From Clostridiales bacterium (lineage in GTDB: Bacteria; Bacillota; Clostridia; Oscillospirales; Oscillospiraceae): 34,618 bases of DNA. The stretch spans positions 36,189 to 70,806 of the forward strand of contig CABIXV010000008.1 in assembly GCA_902362775.1 (NCBI GenBank), given 5' to 3'. Position 1 is the first letter of the stretch, and each line of letters opens with the position of its first letter. Below the pieces are notes generated by a model. That model made no database searches and was not told the origin of the DNA. It was given only the letters and a program-made list of their open reading frames with translations. The position numbers were made by a program, and so were the translations under genes. This document shows, piece by piece, positions 17,618-24,655 of the stretch.

Positions 17618-17638
17618 GGACGTTCACAGGGAACGTCC
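17618..17638 (-). terminator. Candidate hairpin terminator after the XRE regulator gene
   Basis: GGACGTTC and GAACGTCC form an 8-bp stem with a 5-nt loop, about 50 bases after the stop of the minus-strand gene at 17690. A true U-tract is lacking, so it may be a processing or factor-dependent site. Confidence 0.35.
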
Positions 17639-17689
17639 CCTGTCGGATCGGAACAGCTAACAACAGTTTATTCAGACAAGGTAGGTCAT

Positions 17690-18427
17690 TCAGGAGGGCT
17701 CCAAAATACCATTTACTTGCCCAAGAACCGTACCAATACAGCGGAATTCGTCTGTTTCTGTTACTAAGATGTCCTCATCAATTACATTTAGAGCCCGCAG
17801 ACGACACTCTCCCCTCTCTTGAAAAAGGGTACGAAGATAATAAATACCGTTGAGACAAAACAGCCCCATCTCATTGTGCCCGGCCTGCCTTCTCTGAAGG
17901 GCCAGAATATCGAATTTACGGAAGACGGGCAGATATTGGTCTACCTGAATCTGAAAGCAGAAATCGGCCCCAACCGGCAGATCCTTTCGCATGATACGCA
18001 CACTGCCCAAGTTCTCTTGCATGAGAAAACCAGTGTGAAGCTTGCGTACACCAGGCAGATAACAGGGAAGGGTGAGCCGGCTTCTGGCGATTGTTCGAGT
18101 ATATTCCTCGTTTACAATCAGCCGAACAAGCCGCTTCCCCTCTTCAGAAAGTGCTCTGTATTTTTTGATGGCGTCAATCTCTTCCGCGCTTAGAGCCTGG
18201 TCATAAATTTTGCTGATTCGGTTTGTTCCAAGATAATCAGAGTAAATATAGTTGGCGTCAACCTCTAAGACATTAATCAGGGAAATTAAGATGTCAGGCT
18301 TTGGGGTGCTGATTCCATTTTCATAGTTGGCAATCGCTGACGGAGTCACGCAGATTTTAGCTGCCAGCTGGGGCCTGGTGAGGCCCATTTCCTGTCTCCT
18401 CTGCCGCAATTTATCTCCTAGGCTCAT
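17690..18427 (-). CDS. XRE-family repressor with degenerate S24/LexA-like C-terminal domain
   Basis: The 245-aa protein has an N-terminal HTH_3 domain (residues 6-60; LTRPQLAAKICVTPSAIANY spans the recognition helices). A helical linker with an AEEIDAIKKYRALSEEGKRL motif follows. The C-terminal part (about 125-240) resembles the LexA/S24 fold: GADFCFQIQVDQYLPVF stands where GDSM normally holds the catalytic serine, which is missing. The protein is therefore probably a ligand-sensing or constitutive regulator without self-cleavage. AAGGAGG lies 8 bases before the ATG. It is divergent from the Spo0A-like gene, so it probably controls that gene and itself from 18428-18712. GC content is lower than in flanking genes. 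Confidence 0.75.
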   Translation of the reverse strand: MSLGDKLRQRRQEMGLTRPQLAAKICVTPSAIANYENGISTPKPDILISLINVLEVDANYIYSDYLGTNRISKIYDQALSAEEIDAIKKYRALSEEGKRLVRLIVNEEYTRTIARSRLTLPCYLPGVRKLHTGFLMQENLGSVRIMRKDLPVGADFCFQIQVDQYLPVFRKFDILALQRRQAGHNEMGLFCLNGIYYLRTLFQERGECRLRALNVIDEDILVTETDEFRCIGTVLGQVNGILEPS

Positions 18428-18470
18428 ATGAGGTCCTCCTTGTTAGACGCTCCAATCCTCATTTCCTGCC

Positions 18471-18517
18471 TTACAAATCTCTTGCAGATGAGAAAAATAG
18501 TAACAAGAAATTTGTAA
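18471..18517. promoter_or_regulatory. Widely spaced inverted repeat between divergent regulators, candidate operator
   Basis: TTACAAAT (18471-18478) and ATTTGTAA (18510-18517) are perfect 8-bp inverted arms about three helical turns apart. They lie just upstream of the putative -35 at 18525 and between the two divergent genes, where an XRE repressor would bind. Confidence 0.4.
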
Positions 18518-18524
18518 AAAATGG

Positions 18525-18622
18525 TTGACTTTCAAAGATGTTTGTTGTAAGCTAAAACCGTTGTTCGTGATACGTGGACGTACATACCATGAGTTGAGAA
18601 CACTGAGTATATCGATAATACT
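18525..18622 (+). promoter_or_regulatory. One or two promoters for the Spo0A-like gene
   Basis: TTGACT (18525-18530) is 17 bases from TAAGCT (18548-18553). A second pair, TTGAGA (18594-18599) and AATACT (18617-18622), also has 17-base spacing. The leader contains small palindromes TACGT-GG-ACGTA (18571-18582) and AGTAT/ATACT (18606-18622), the latter overlapping the second -10. Confidence 0.45.
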
Positions 18623-18712
18623 AAAGCAAAAGACAGTTCCTGTCAACCCACAAATGTATGGGGCTGCCGTGAGAGTAGTGAGAAAATTATTACTGAAAGG
18701 ATATTTTAGATT

Positions 18713-19186
18713 ATGCTGCAGAATGAAATCGTGGATATCCTATTGCGTGCAGGGATTCCGGCTAATACAAAAGGATTTACATATATTCACGACGCTTTGG
18801 AACTCATGGATAAAGATTCCTACTATTTTTCTGGTAAAGTTTGTGTGTTATACGCAAAGATAGCCAAACAGAATGGAGCGACTCCGGGGCAAGTTGAACG
18901 TGCGATACGCTATGCCTTTGAGGGGGCTCTGACGCGCGGGGATCTGGAGTCGGTGGAGCAGTATCTGGACCCTATCAACACTAGAAATTCCAATGAACTG
19001 AAAGTCTTATTCCTTCGTTGGAGACAAGAGACACATCCAATGGGAGACAGTTCATGTGATGCCATGTCAGTATGCCGCGCGCAGATATACAACGAGATTT
19101 TAGACGAGATGAATGCTCTGACCTTCAAAATTCAACAGGCTGTCTCAAACATCGGAGCTGAAAATATAGCGATGCAAGGTCAATGA
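18713..19186 (+). CDS. Spo0A C-terminal-domain protein without a receiver domain
   Basis: The 157-aa protein aligns by eye with the Spo0A DNA-binding (effector) domain over residues 1-105. Matches include VDILLRAGIPANTKGFTYIH, an IAKQNGATPGQVERAIRYA recognition region, and RGDLESVEQYL. Full-length Spo0A is about 260 aa with an N-terminal phospho-receiver, which is absent here. A unique about 45-aa tail (QIYNEILDEMNALTFKIQQA) looks helical and could dimerise it. It could bind 0A-box-like sites independently of phosphorylation, either activating or competing with genuine Spo0A. The ribosome site AAAGGA is about 11 bases upstream of the ATG, slightly far. The PAS gene starts 30 bases later, suggesting an operon. 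Confidence 0.8.
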   Translation: MLQNEIVDILLRAGIPANTKGFTYIHDALELMDKDSYYFSGKVCVLYAKIAKQNGATPGQVERAIRYAFEGALTRGDLESVEQYLDPINTRNSNELKVLFLRWRQETHPMGDSSCDAMSVCRAQIYNEILDEMNALTFKIQQAVSNIGAENIAMQGQ

Positions 19187-19216
19187 TACTCGATCTCGAA
19201 ATTAGGAGAGAGATAT

Positions 19217-20122
19217 GTGAGAATGAAAAGTGATTTAAAAATGCCAGCCTCTTGGCGTTTTTCCGCCCATAAGCATGGTGCGCATAGGGAACTGGAGCGT
19301 TGTGTAGAAAAAGCAATGCTGAACTTGTTAAGTGAATGTATGTTTGGCGGTATTATGATTACCTATAATACTCCGGATTTTCCCCTCTATTACATAGATG
19401 ACCGGATGCTGTCTTTTCTGGATTACCCAAACCAGACGGACTTTGCCACCGCAATTAAAGGTGCTGTGATCAACTGCGTTCGGGCCGAGGATCGGGAGAG
19501 CTTGCGGAGTGAAATTGCACAGGCCCTTATGAGTGGAAACAGTTACACAACAACTTATAGAATGCTATGCAGAGATAAAGGCTATATGTGGGTGAAAGAG
19601 ACAGGGGTACAGACGGTTCTGCCGAATGGGGAGTCAGTGCTGGTCAGCCTATGCTTAGATATCACTGGCCAAGTGGAGGCGCAGGCTGAGTTGGAATCCA
19701 TCGTTCAGTGTCCTATGGGCGGAATTTTCCGCGCCAGAATGGACCGGGATTTTACCCTGATTTATGCTAACGATCACTACTATGCGCTACATGGCATTAC
19801 GAGGGAGAGTCTACGCAATCGACTAAATAACGGGACGATCCATTTGGTCCATCCAGCGGATATTCCTTTTATTGAGCGGCGGCTGCACAAAGCCGTGGAA
19901 CAGAAGGAGCAAACGGTTAGCTTAGAATACCGTGTCGTCCGTCCTGATGGAGAGGTCGTGTGGCTGCTGATGAACGGCTCATTGTCTGAGCAACAGGGGA
20001 ATATGCTTCTCACAGGTATGGTTATTGACATTTCTCATCAGAAGTTCATGGAGGAACGTCTGTGTTGTAAAAGTCGGCGGCAGCGCGCGCTGTGTGCCAG
20101 GGATCATGATTCCTCCAATTAA
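19217..20122 (+). CDS. Two-PAS sensor protein without a recognisable output domain
   Basis: The 301-aa protein contains two PAS-fold-3 domains. Residues about 40-152 have YRMLCRDKGYMWVKETG and end in SLCLDITGQ; about 158-272 have YRVVRPDGEVVWLLMNG and end in GMVIDIS. Such domains sense small ligands, oxygen or redox state. The chain ends about 25 residues after the second PAS with an Arg/Cys-rich tail (CCKSRRQRALCARD), just where a GGDEF, kinase or further PAS region normally begins. It may be a truncated gene. GTG at 19217 is chosen because AGGAGAG lies 6 bases upstream. It probably shares a transcript with the Spo0A-like gene and could sense a signal for it. Confidence 0.75.
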   Translation: MRMKSDLKMPASWRFSAHKHGAHRELERCVEKAMLNLLSECMFGGIMITYNTPDFPLYYIDDRMLSFLDYPNQTDFATAIKGAVINCVRAEDRESLRSEIAQALMSGNSYTTTYRMLCRDKGYMWVKETGVQTVLPNGESVLVSLCLDITGQVEAQAELESIVQCPMGGIFRARMDRDFTLIYANDHYYALHGITRESLRNRLNNGTIHLVHPADIPFIERRLHKAVEQKEQTVSLEYRVVRPDGEVVWLLMNGSLSEQQGNMLLTGMVIDISHQKFMEERLCCKSRRQRALCARDHDSSN

Positions 20123-20410
20123 AGTGGACCTCTGTCCAGCCTAAGCATATGTTTGCCACCATCGGAGAAAGGGAGGGCGTTGGGCTGCAAAATCGGCGTA
20201 CAAAATATCTGGAAAAAACAGCAGGTAGTGACACAGCAGCCATATTGAAAAGCCGGACAACATGTTAGGCTGAGGAGAGATTCATGAGCGGCATATTGAG
20301 GAACGCTGCCTAGAACGAATTGCGACTTGTTTCAACCAGTCCCGTTTCGTTCTGCAAAGAGCGGTTAAAATCGATATTTTTAGCCTTGGGACTGTTAGAA
20401 GAAATACACC

Positions 20411-20591
20411 GCCTATCGGGCCCTTCTGGGCCGTGCGCCGAGCGGCGCGTAAATTCCCGGCCTGCGGCCGGGAATTGCGCAGGGGCAGCTCTGCCGACCG
20501 CTAGCATTAAAATTCCGGAGGGTTTCGGCCGACTTAGGCGGCCGAAACCCAAAAAGAAAGACATCTGCTGAAAACAGATGTGTTTCTTTTT
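20411..20591. repeat. Hairpin-array module A
   Basis: Six consecutive hairpins occupy 180 bases: GGCCC-TTCT-GGGCC (20419-20432), GCGCC/GGCGC (20435-20448), an 11-bp stem AATTCCCGGCC/GGCCGGGAATT (20452-20476), GGCAG/CTGCC (20484-20495), a perfect 12-bp stem GGGTTTCGGCCG/CGGCCGAAACCC (20520-20550), and a 17-bp stem with one mismatch beginning AAAAAGAAA (20551-20591). No protein-coding signal is convincing. The organisation is repeated in module B. It may be a mobile palindromic element (REP or MITE-like) or a structured RNA. Confidence 0.65.
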
Positions 20592-20669
20592 GGCAAGGGG
20601 TAACAATCCAAATCCTCTCAGGTCGGTCGAACTCTCTTGCATTCAAATTTGCAATTTTTCTTGAGAAGC

Positions 20670-20851
20670 ATCCAACCGGCCTTCTGGCCGGCGGCGCCTT
20701 TGCGCCATACAAGCGTTTTGCCACAGGCAAAACCTTGGCGCAGGGCGAATTCACTTCGCCCGAGCATTTCAATCACCGAAGGGTGGAGCGACCAACGGGA
20801 GCGAAACCCAAAAGAAAATGCGACTTGTCGAAACAAGTCGCATTTTCTTTT
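20670..20851. repeat. Hairpin-array module B, ending in the ssrA terminator
   Basis: This has the same architecture as module A: CCGGCC-TTCT-GGCCGG (20676-20691), GGCGC/GCGCC (20693-20706), TTTTGCC/GGCAAAA (20716-20732), GGGCGAA/TTCGCCC (20743-20761), a GCATTtcAAT...CCGAAGGGT joint also found in A, a GAAACCC segment, and a perfect 19-bp palindrome starting AAAAGAAAA (20810-20851). The stems differ in sequence while order and loop style are kept, as expected for a diverging structured element. Confidence 0.65.
20810..20851 (-). terminator. Terminator of the tmRNA gene
   Basis: A perfect 19-bp stem (20810-20828 with 20833-20851, CGAA loop) begins right at the CCA end of tmRNA. On the minus strand it ends in TTTTCTTTT. 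A-rich and T-rich ends make it usable in both directions. Confidence 0.8.
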
Positions 20852-21215
20852 GGTGGAGGCGGGGAGAGTTGAACTCCCGTCCGAAAACACATTCATGGGA
20901 ACTTCTCCGGGCGCAGACGGTTATTACAGGAGTCTTGCTCTCCCCGTTCCCTTCGCTTCAGGCAAGCCGTCACGCCTGAAGGTCAGGTGAGCTTCATGAT
21001 GCATGGCCGGCTCAAAGCTTTGCCGGCTCACGTCCGCCACTAAGCGACGCCTGATCCGGGCTCGTGGCCCTTCCCGGTCAGACGGCTGCCTTTAATTAGG
21101 CAGCGTAAGCGTAGTTGTCGTTCTTTAATTTATAAAGAATGCCCGTTTTAAGGTGGCCAGGCGCCACCGCCCGCTATTCCCACTGCAGCGTCCCCGTCGA
21201 AACCGGTACGCCCCC
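20851..21215 (-). ncRNA. ssrA: Transfer-messenger RNA (tmRNA)
   Basis: A one-piece tmRNA of about 365 nt. The 5' acceptor strand GGGGGCG pairs with CGCCTCC near the 3' end, which finishes in encoded CCA. The T-arm GGGAG-TTCAACT-CTCCC is intact, and the conserved GGTTTCGACGGGGA follows the acceptor. The tag frame ends ...AAG AAC GAC AAC TAC GCT TAC GCT GCC TAA, giving NDNYAYAA at the C-terminus, preceded by Lys if the resume codon is AAG. With charged alanine added, this rescues stalled ribosomes and marks peptides for ClpP-type proteases. SmpB, its partner, is encoded 0.8 kb upstream on the same strand. Confidence 0.95.
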
Positions 21216-21239
21216 CTCGTCGTCGCAAAGTCCAGCCAA

Positions 21240-21362
21240 CTCCGCTTCCCATAATGGCGAAAACTTCGTTCGCTCCCTTATTCCTCCTCTCCAAAACGGA
21301 TCCGCTGCACTGGGTTCCATTTTGGACAGCGGCTTTGCCGCCAGAAAAAGAAAACGTATGCA
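21240..21362. repeat. Partial hairpin-rich segment upstream of ssrA
   Basis: CCAAAA/TTTTGG and GCGGC-TTT-GCCGC hairpins followed by AGAAAAAGAAAACG resemble the hairpin-array modules on the other side of ssrA. The final long palindrome is absent. It may be a degenerate third copy. The ssrA promoter should lie here or at the TATAAT overlapping the ppiB stop, but I could not assign it. Confidence 0.35.
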
Positions 21363-21396
21363 GTGTGGTTTGCTTGAGGGATTCAGTGAAATCAGA

Positions 21397-21427
21397 CCGT
21401 ACCGGCACGGCTGGCGCGCCGGTACGG
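21397..21427. terminator. Hairpin after the cyclophilin gene
   Basis: A perfect 10-bp stem, CCGTACCGGC/GCCGGTACGG, with an 11-nt loop lies 22 bases past the cyclophilin stop. Only TCTGATTT follows on the minus strand, so termination is probably partial and ssrA may be reached by readthrough. Confidence 0.5.
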
Positions 21428-21449
21428 ATGCGCTTACTCAAGGACTATA

Positions 21450-21971
21450 TTATACTTTCTCCGGTTCAGGGTACTCCACACCAAAGGTGTCAACGGTAAC
21501 CGACTTCATCCTCTGGTCCTGACGGGGCCGGTCATTCCAATCTGTCTTGCTGTTTACGATGGCGTCAGCCACCTCCATGCCCTCAAAGACCTTGCCAAAG
21601 GCGGCATAGCTGCCGTCCAGGTGGGGAGCCTTCTCGACCATAATGAAAAACTGACTGCCGGCGGAGTCGGGGGCCATGGCCCGAGCCATGGACAGCACAC
21701 CCCGGTCGTGGGCCAAGTCGTTCTTTACACCGTTCTGGCTGAACTCGCCCTTGATGGAGTAGCCGGGACCGCCCATACCAGTGCCTTGGGGGCAGCCGCC
21801 CTGGATCATGAATCCGGGGATACAGCGGTGGAAGATCAGCCCGTTGTAAAAGCCCTTGCGGACCAGGCTGATGAAATTGTTGACGCTGTTGGGGGCCACC
21901 TCAGGATAGAGCTCCGCCTTCATGACGCCGCCGTCTTCCATTTCAATGGTGACAATGGGATTTTGTACCAT
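21450..21971 (-). CDS. ppiB: Peptidyl-prolyl cis-trans isomerase, cyclophilin type
   Basis: The 173-aa single-domain cyclophilin accelerates proline isomerisation during protein folding. The active-site strand FHRCIPGFMIQGG contains the catalytic Arg, and SQFFIM and the following HLDGSYAAFGKV stretch are conserved. There is no signal peptide, so it is cytosolic. ATG at 21971 is preferred to ATG at 21980 because AAAGGA sits 8 bases upstream of it, whereas the earlier ATG overlaps that site. It lies 27 bases after smpB on the same strand, so the two probably form an operon from the promoter at 22496-22524. Confidence 0.93.
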   Translation of the reverse strand: MVQNPIVTIEMEDGGVMKAELYPEVAPNSVNNFISLVRKGFYNGLIFHRCIPGFMIQGGCPQGTGMGGPGYSIKGEFSQNGVKNDLAHDRGVLSMARAMAPDSAGSQFFIMVEKAPHLDGSYAAFGKVFEGMEVADAIVNSKTDWNDRPRQDQRMKSVTVDTFGVEYPEPEKV

Positions 21972-21998
21972 ATCTGTCATCCTTTCTGATAGTACCGG

Positions 21999-22460
21999 TC
22001 ACCGGTTCCTTGTCTTCATCGCCCGGTCTATTTCCCGCTTGGCGTCCCGCTTGGCGGAGGACTCCCGCTTGTCATAGAGCTTCTTGCCCTTGGCAAGCCC
22101 CAGCTCCAGTTTGACCCGTGGGCCCTTGAAATAGACGGACAGGGGGATGAGGGAGTAGCCGTCCTGCTGGATCCGGCCGGAGAGCCGCAGGATCTCCCGC
22201 CGGTGCATAAGCAGTCGGCGGGGCCGGCGGGGGTCCTTATTGAAAATATTGCCCTTTTCATATGGACTGATGTGCATACCCAGGACAGACAGCTGCCCCT
22301 CCTTGATGATGCAGAAGGAGTCCTTCAGATTCACATTGCCCAGCCGGATAGACTTGACCTCGGTGCCCGCCAGTTCAATGCCGGCCTCAAATTTCTCTTC
22401 CACGAAGTAATCGTGGTAGGCCTTGCTGTTTTTGGCGACGACCTTGACCGCTTCGCCCAC
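21999..22460 (-). CDS. smpB: SsrA-binding protein SmpB
   Basis: The 153-aa protein matches the family length (about 150-160). It binds the tRNA-like end of tmRNA and carries it to stalled ribosomes. Recognisable parts: NSKAYHDYFVEEKFEAGIEL at the N-terminus, GTEVKSIRLG, the HISPYEKGN loop, and a basic tail KGKKLYDKRESSAKRDAKRE followed by IDRAMKTRNR that mimics mRNA in the decoding channel. GTG at 22460 is chosen because GGAGGTG lies 6-7 bases upstream; the earlier in-frame ATG at 22496 overlaps the -10 box. Its neighbours ppiB and ssrA follow on the same strand. Confidence 0.95.
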   Translation of the reverse strand: MGEAVKVVAKNSKAYHDYFVEEKFEAGIELAGTEVKSIRLGNVNLKDSFCIIKEGQLSVLGMHISPYEKGNIFNKDPRRPRRLLMHRREILRLSGRIQQDGYSLIPLSVYFKGPRVKLELGLAKGKKLYDKRESSAKRDAKREIDRAMKTRNR

Positions 22461-22495
22461 TGGGGACACCTCCTCTCCCTCAAGATCAGGGAACA

Positions 22496-22524
22496 ACTAT
22501 ACCATAGGATAGCCCAAAAGGCAA
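22496..22524 (-). promoter_or_regulatory. Promoter for smpB-ppiB
   Basis: TTGCCT (22519-22524), a 17-base spacer and TATAGT (22496-22501) on the minus strand. The GTG of smpB is about 36 bases beyond the -10. Confidence 0.65.
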
Positions 22525-22532
22525 GGAAAAAG

Positions 22533-23204
22533 TCAAGGATTGGGCCACAGTTTGGGCAGTTGGGAGTAAAAATTCCCCGATTCCTCCCACAGCAGCAGGA
22601 GAGAACCATGCCTCACAGACACCGTGGCCTCTGTGCCCAGAAACTCATTGCTGACCCCAATGGGGAAACTGCCCTCCATTTGATACTGGTCCAGCGGAAA
22701 TTTGAGCCCAGTGAGGGTGACCCCTTCCGCTGTGCCGCTGTTGCAGAACACAGATAGATAGCCAGACATGGAGGCGGGGAAGGTGAGGGAACTGTTCCGG
22801 AGGGCGGTGGCCGCTGTTTTTTCGCCTGCCAGGAATCCGTGGGCCCCCTGGGTAGTCAGCCAGTCCAGCAGCTGGAGGTTGCCAAGGGTGTGCTCCAGCC
22901 GGCCGCCCACGCCGCCCAGCAGAACGAATCGCCGGTAGCCCAGCTCCAGACCCTTACGAAGAGCGTAGACCATGTCAGTATCATCCTTCTCCGCTGGGAG
23001 CTGGATCACGTTGGGATGGGAGGGGGTGCGGCCCAGGGAATCAAAGTCGCCCACCACAAGGTCAGGCGTGACGCCGTAGGCCATCAGGGAGTCATAGCCA
23101 CGGTCGGCGGCGATGACGTAGTCCCCCGGAGCGGGGTAGGGGCGCAGAGAGGGGGACAGGGACATGGCCCCCACCACATAACAGATGCGTTGGTTATTGG
23201 TCAT
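22533..23204 (-). CDS. thiN: Thiamine pyrophosphokinase
   Basis: The 223-aa enzyme transfers pyrophosphate from ATP to thiamine, yielding thiamine diphosphate. Family motifs: AADRGYD (about 33-39), GDFDSLG, the metal-binding EKDDTDM, and GGVGGRLEHTLGN lining the nucleotide site. The C-terminal beta domain (about 140-223) binds thiamine at the dimer interface. ATG at 23204 is supported by AAAGAAGG 7 bases upstream; a longer in-frame extension to 23393 has no ribosome site and no conservation. In many Firmicutes this gene sits near rpe/rsgA, which is not so here. It could be co-transcribed with smpB only by readthrough. Confidence 0.9.
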   Translation of the reverse strand: MTNNQRICYVVGAMSLSPSLRPYPAPGDYVIAADRGYDSLMAYGVTPDLVVGDFDSLGRTPSHPNVIQLPAEKDDTDMVYALRKGLELGYRRFVLLGGVGGRLEHTLGNLQLLDWLTTQGAHGFLAGEKTAATALRNSSLTFPASMSGYLSVFCNSGTAEGVTLTGLKFPLDQYQMEGSFPIGVSNEFLGTEATVSVRHGSLLLLWEESGNFYSQLPKLWPNP

Positions 23205-23486
23205 GATAAAACCTTCTTTTTCAGAGAGCATAAGAGGCCCGGAAAAGACCGGGAGAACTCTTGAGCGATTTTTTCTCATTATACCACAAAGAGGTCTCCT
23301 TGTGGAGAGTATATTCCTGGAGAAGAAAAAATAAGTGTATCCAGGGAAGTTGTGCGGATAGGACCGATATAGAGAGAAAGTCCGGCAGCCCACTGGTCAG
23401 AGCCGGTCTGCGCCGCCTTGACTTTCCTCCAGGCAGACGGTAGAATGAAGGATACTTTGAACAGATACAGACTGGGGTGGATCAGG

Positions 23487-24626
23487 ATGATACATTATTT
23501 GGATAATGCGGCCACCACGCCGGTGCGGCCGGAGGCGGTACAGGCGGCGGTAGAGGCGATGACCCAGGGCTGGGGCAACCCCTCGTCCCGGTATGAACTG
23601 GGGACCAAGGCGGCCGCCCGGATGAAGGAGTGGCGGGGGAATGTGGCCCAAGCCCTGGGCTGCCTGCCGGAGGAGCTGTTTTTTACCTCCTGTGGCACGG
23701 AGGGGGACAACTGGGCCATCCAGTCTGCCCTGGAGGTCAATCGCCGCCGAGGAAAGCACATTATCACCACCGCCATCGAGCACGCCGCTGTGCTGGAGCC
23801 CTGCCGGGAATTGGAGCGCCGGGGCTATGAGGTGACATATCTGGAGCCGGACCGCCAGGGTAACATCACTGCCGCCCAGGTGGAGGAGGCGATGCGGCCG
23901 GACACGGCGCTGGTTTCCATGATGCTGGTTAACAATGAACTAGGCGCCATCCTGCCTGTGGGGGAGGTTGCCCAAGTCATTCGGAGGACTGGCTGCCCGG
24001 CTCTGCTCCACTGTGACGCGGTGCAGGGATTTTTGAAAATACCTTTTTCCCCCAAAAAACTGGGTGTAGACCTGCTGACAGTCAGCGGACACAAGATCCA
24101 CGCCCCTAAAGGGGTGGGGGCGCTCTATGTTCGAAAGGGGCTGAAGCTGCCTCCCCTGATCTGGGGCGGGGGGCAGGAGGAGGGCCTTCGGTCGGGTACT
24201 GAGGCCACAGCTCAGATCGCGGCGTTCGCCGCCGCCGCCCGGCTGGGGCGGCAGACTCTGGAGGAGGACATGGCCCATATGGCCCGGCTGAAGGAAGAAA
24301 CCGTTCGGCGGCTGGCGGAGGAAGTGCCGAAGGCGAAGCTGCTGGCCCAGGGGGGCGCTCCCCACATCCTAGCCATCTCCCTGGTGGGTTATAAGAGCGA
24401 GGTGGTGGTCCGCTTCCTGAGTGACCGGGGGGTATATATCTCCTCCGGCTCCGCCTGCCACAAGGGGAAACCCAGCCACGTCTTTGCCGCCCTGAAACTG
24501 CCCAAGAGGGAACGGGACGGGGTGCTGCGGATCAGCTTTTCCTACGATACCAAGCAGGAGGACGTAGACGCCTTAATTGAGGGATTGAAAGGGGCATCGG
24601 AGAAGCTGTTCCCATCCCTGTCCTGA
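23487..24626 (+). CDS. Cysteine desulfurase, NifS/IscS family
   Basis: The 379-aa PLP enzyme removes sulfur from cysteine to form a persulfide for Fe-S clusters, thiolated tRNA or thiamine. It starts MIHYLDNAATTP, the family's N-terminal signature. The PLP lysine is in SGHKIHAPKGVGA (about 202), and the catalytic cysteine is in SSGSACHKG (about 324) on a short loop. ATG at 23487 is preferred over an upstream ATG at 23445 because the signature begins there; GGGGTGG is 8-9 bases upstream. No iscU or thiI neighbour is present. It is followed 29 bases later by a MATE gene, then an MBL hydrolase, probably one transcript. Confidence 0.92.
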   Translation: MIHYLDNAATTPVRPEAVQAAVEAMTQGWGNPSSRYELGTKAAARMKEWRGNVAQALGCLPEELFFTSCGTEGDNWAIQSALEVNRRRGKHIITTAIEHAAVLEPCRELERRGYEVTYLEPDRQGNITAAQVEEAMRPDTALVSMMLVNNELGAILPVGEVAQVIRRTGCPALLHCDAVQGFLKIPFSPKKLGVDLLTVSGHKIHAPKGVGALYVRKGLKLPPLIWGGGQEEGLRSGTEATAQIAAFAAAARLGRQTLEEDMAHMARLKEETVRRLAEEVPKAKLLAQGGAPHILAISLVGYKSEVVVRFLSDRGVYISSGSACHKGKPSHVFAALKLPKRERDGVLRISFSYDTKQEDVDALIEGLKGASEKLFPSLS

Positions 24627-24655
24627 ATGAGAAACAACGAAAAAGGAGCGTTTCC

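Noticed and set aside
17384..17663. Small frames between DUF1538 and the XRE gene
   Set aside because: No ribosome sites and atypical composition; the stretch looks regulatory.
20824..20832. 0A box (TTGTCGAA-like) in the ssrA terminator loop
   Set aside because: It falls inside the perfect terminator palindrome and is not near a promoter, so the match is most likely chance.
20411..20851. CRISPR array
   Set aside because: Hairpins differ in sequence, repeat length is irregular and there are no uniform spacers or cas genes.
20637..20990. 117-aa frame across hairpin module B and the tmRNA 3' end
   Set aside because: It runs through structured repeats and an RNA gene; such frames arise from palindromes and have no coding support.
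21148..21441. 97-aa minus-strand frame upstream of ssrA
   Set aside because: Overlaps the tmRNA 5' end, lacks a ribosome site and has a random composition.
23205..23393. N-terminal extension of thiamine pyrophosphokinase
   Set aside because: The extra 63 residues are not family-like, and the ATG at 23204 has a ribosome site and begins the conserved domain.
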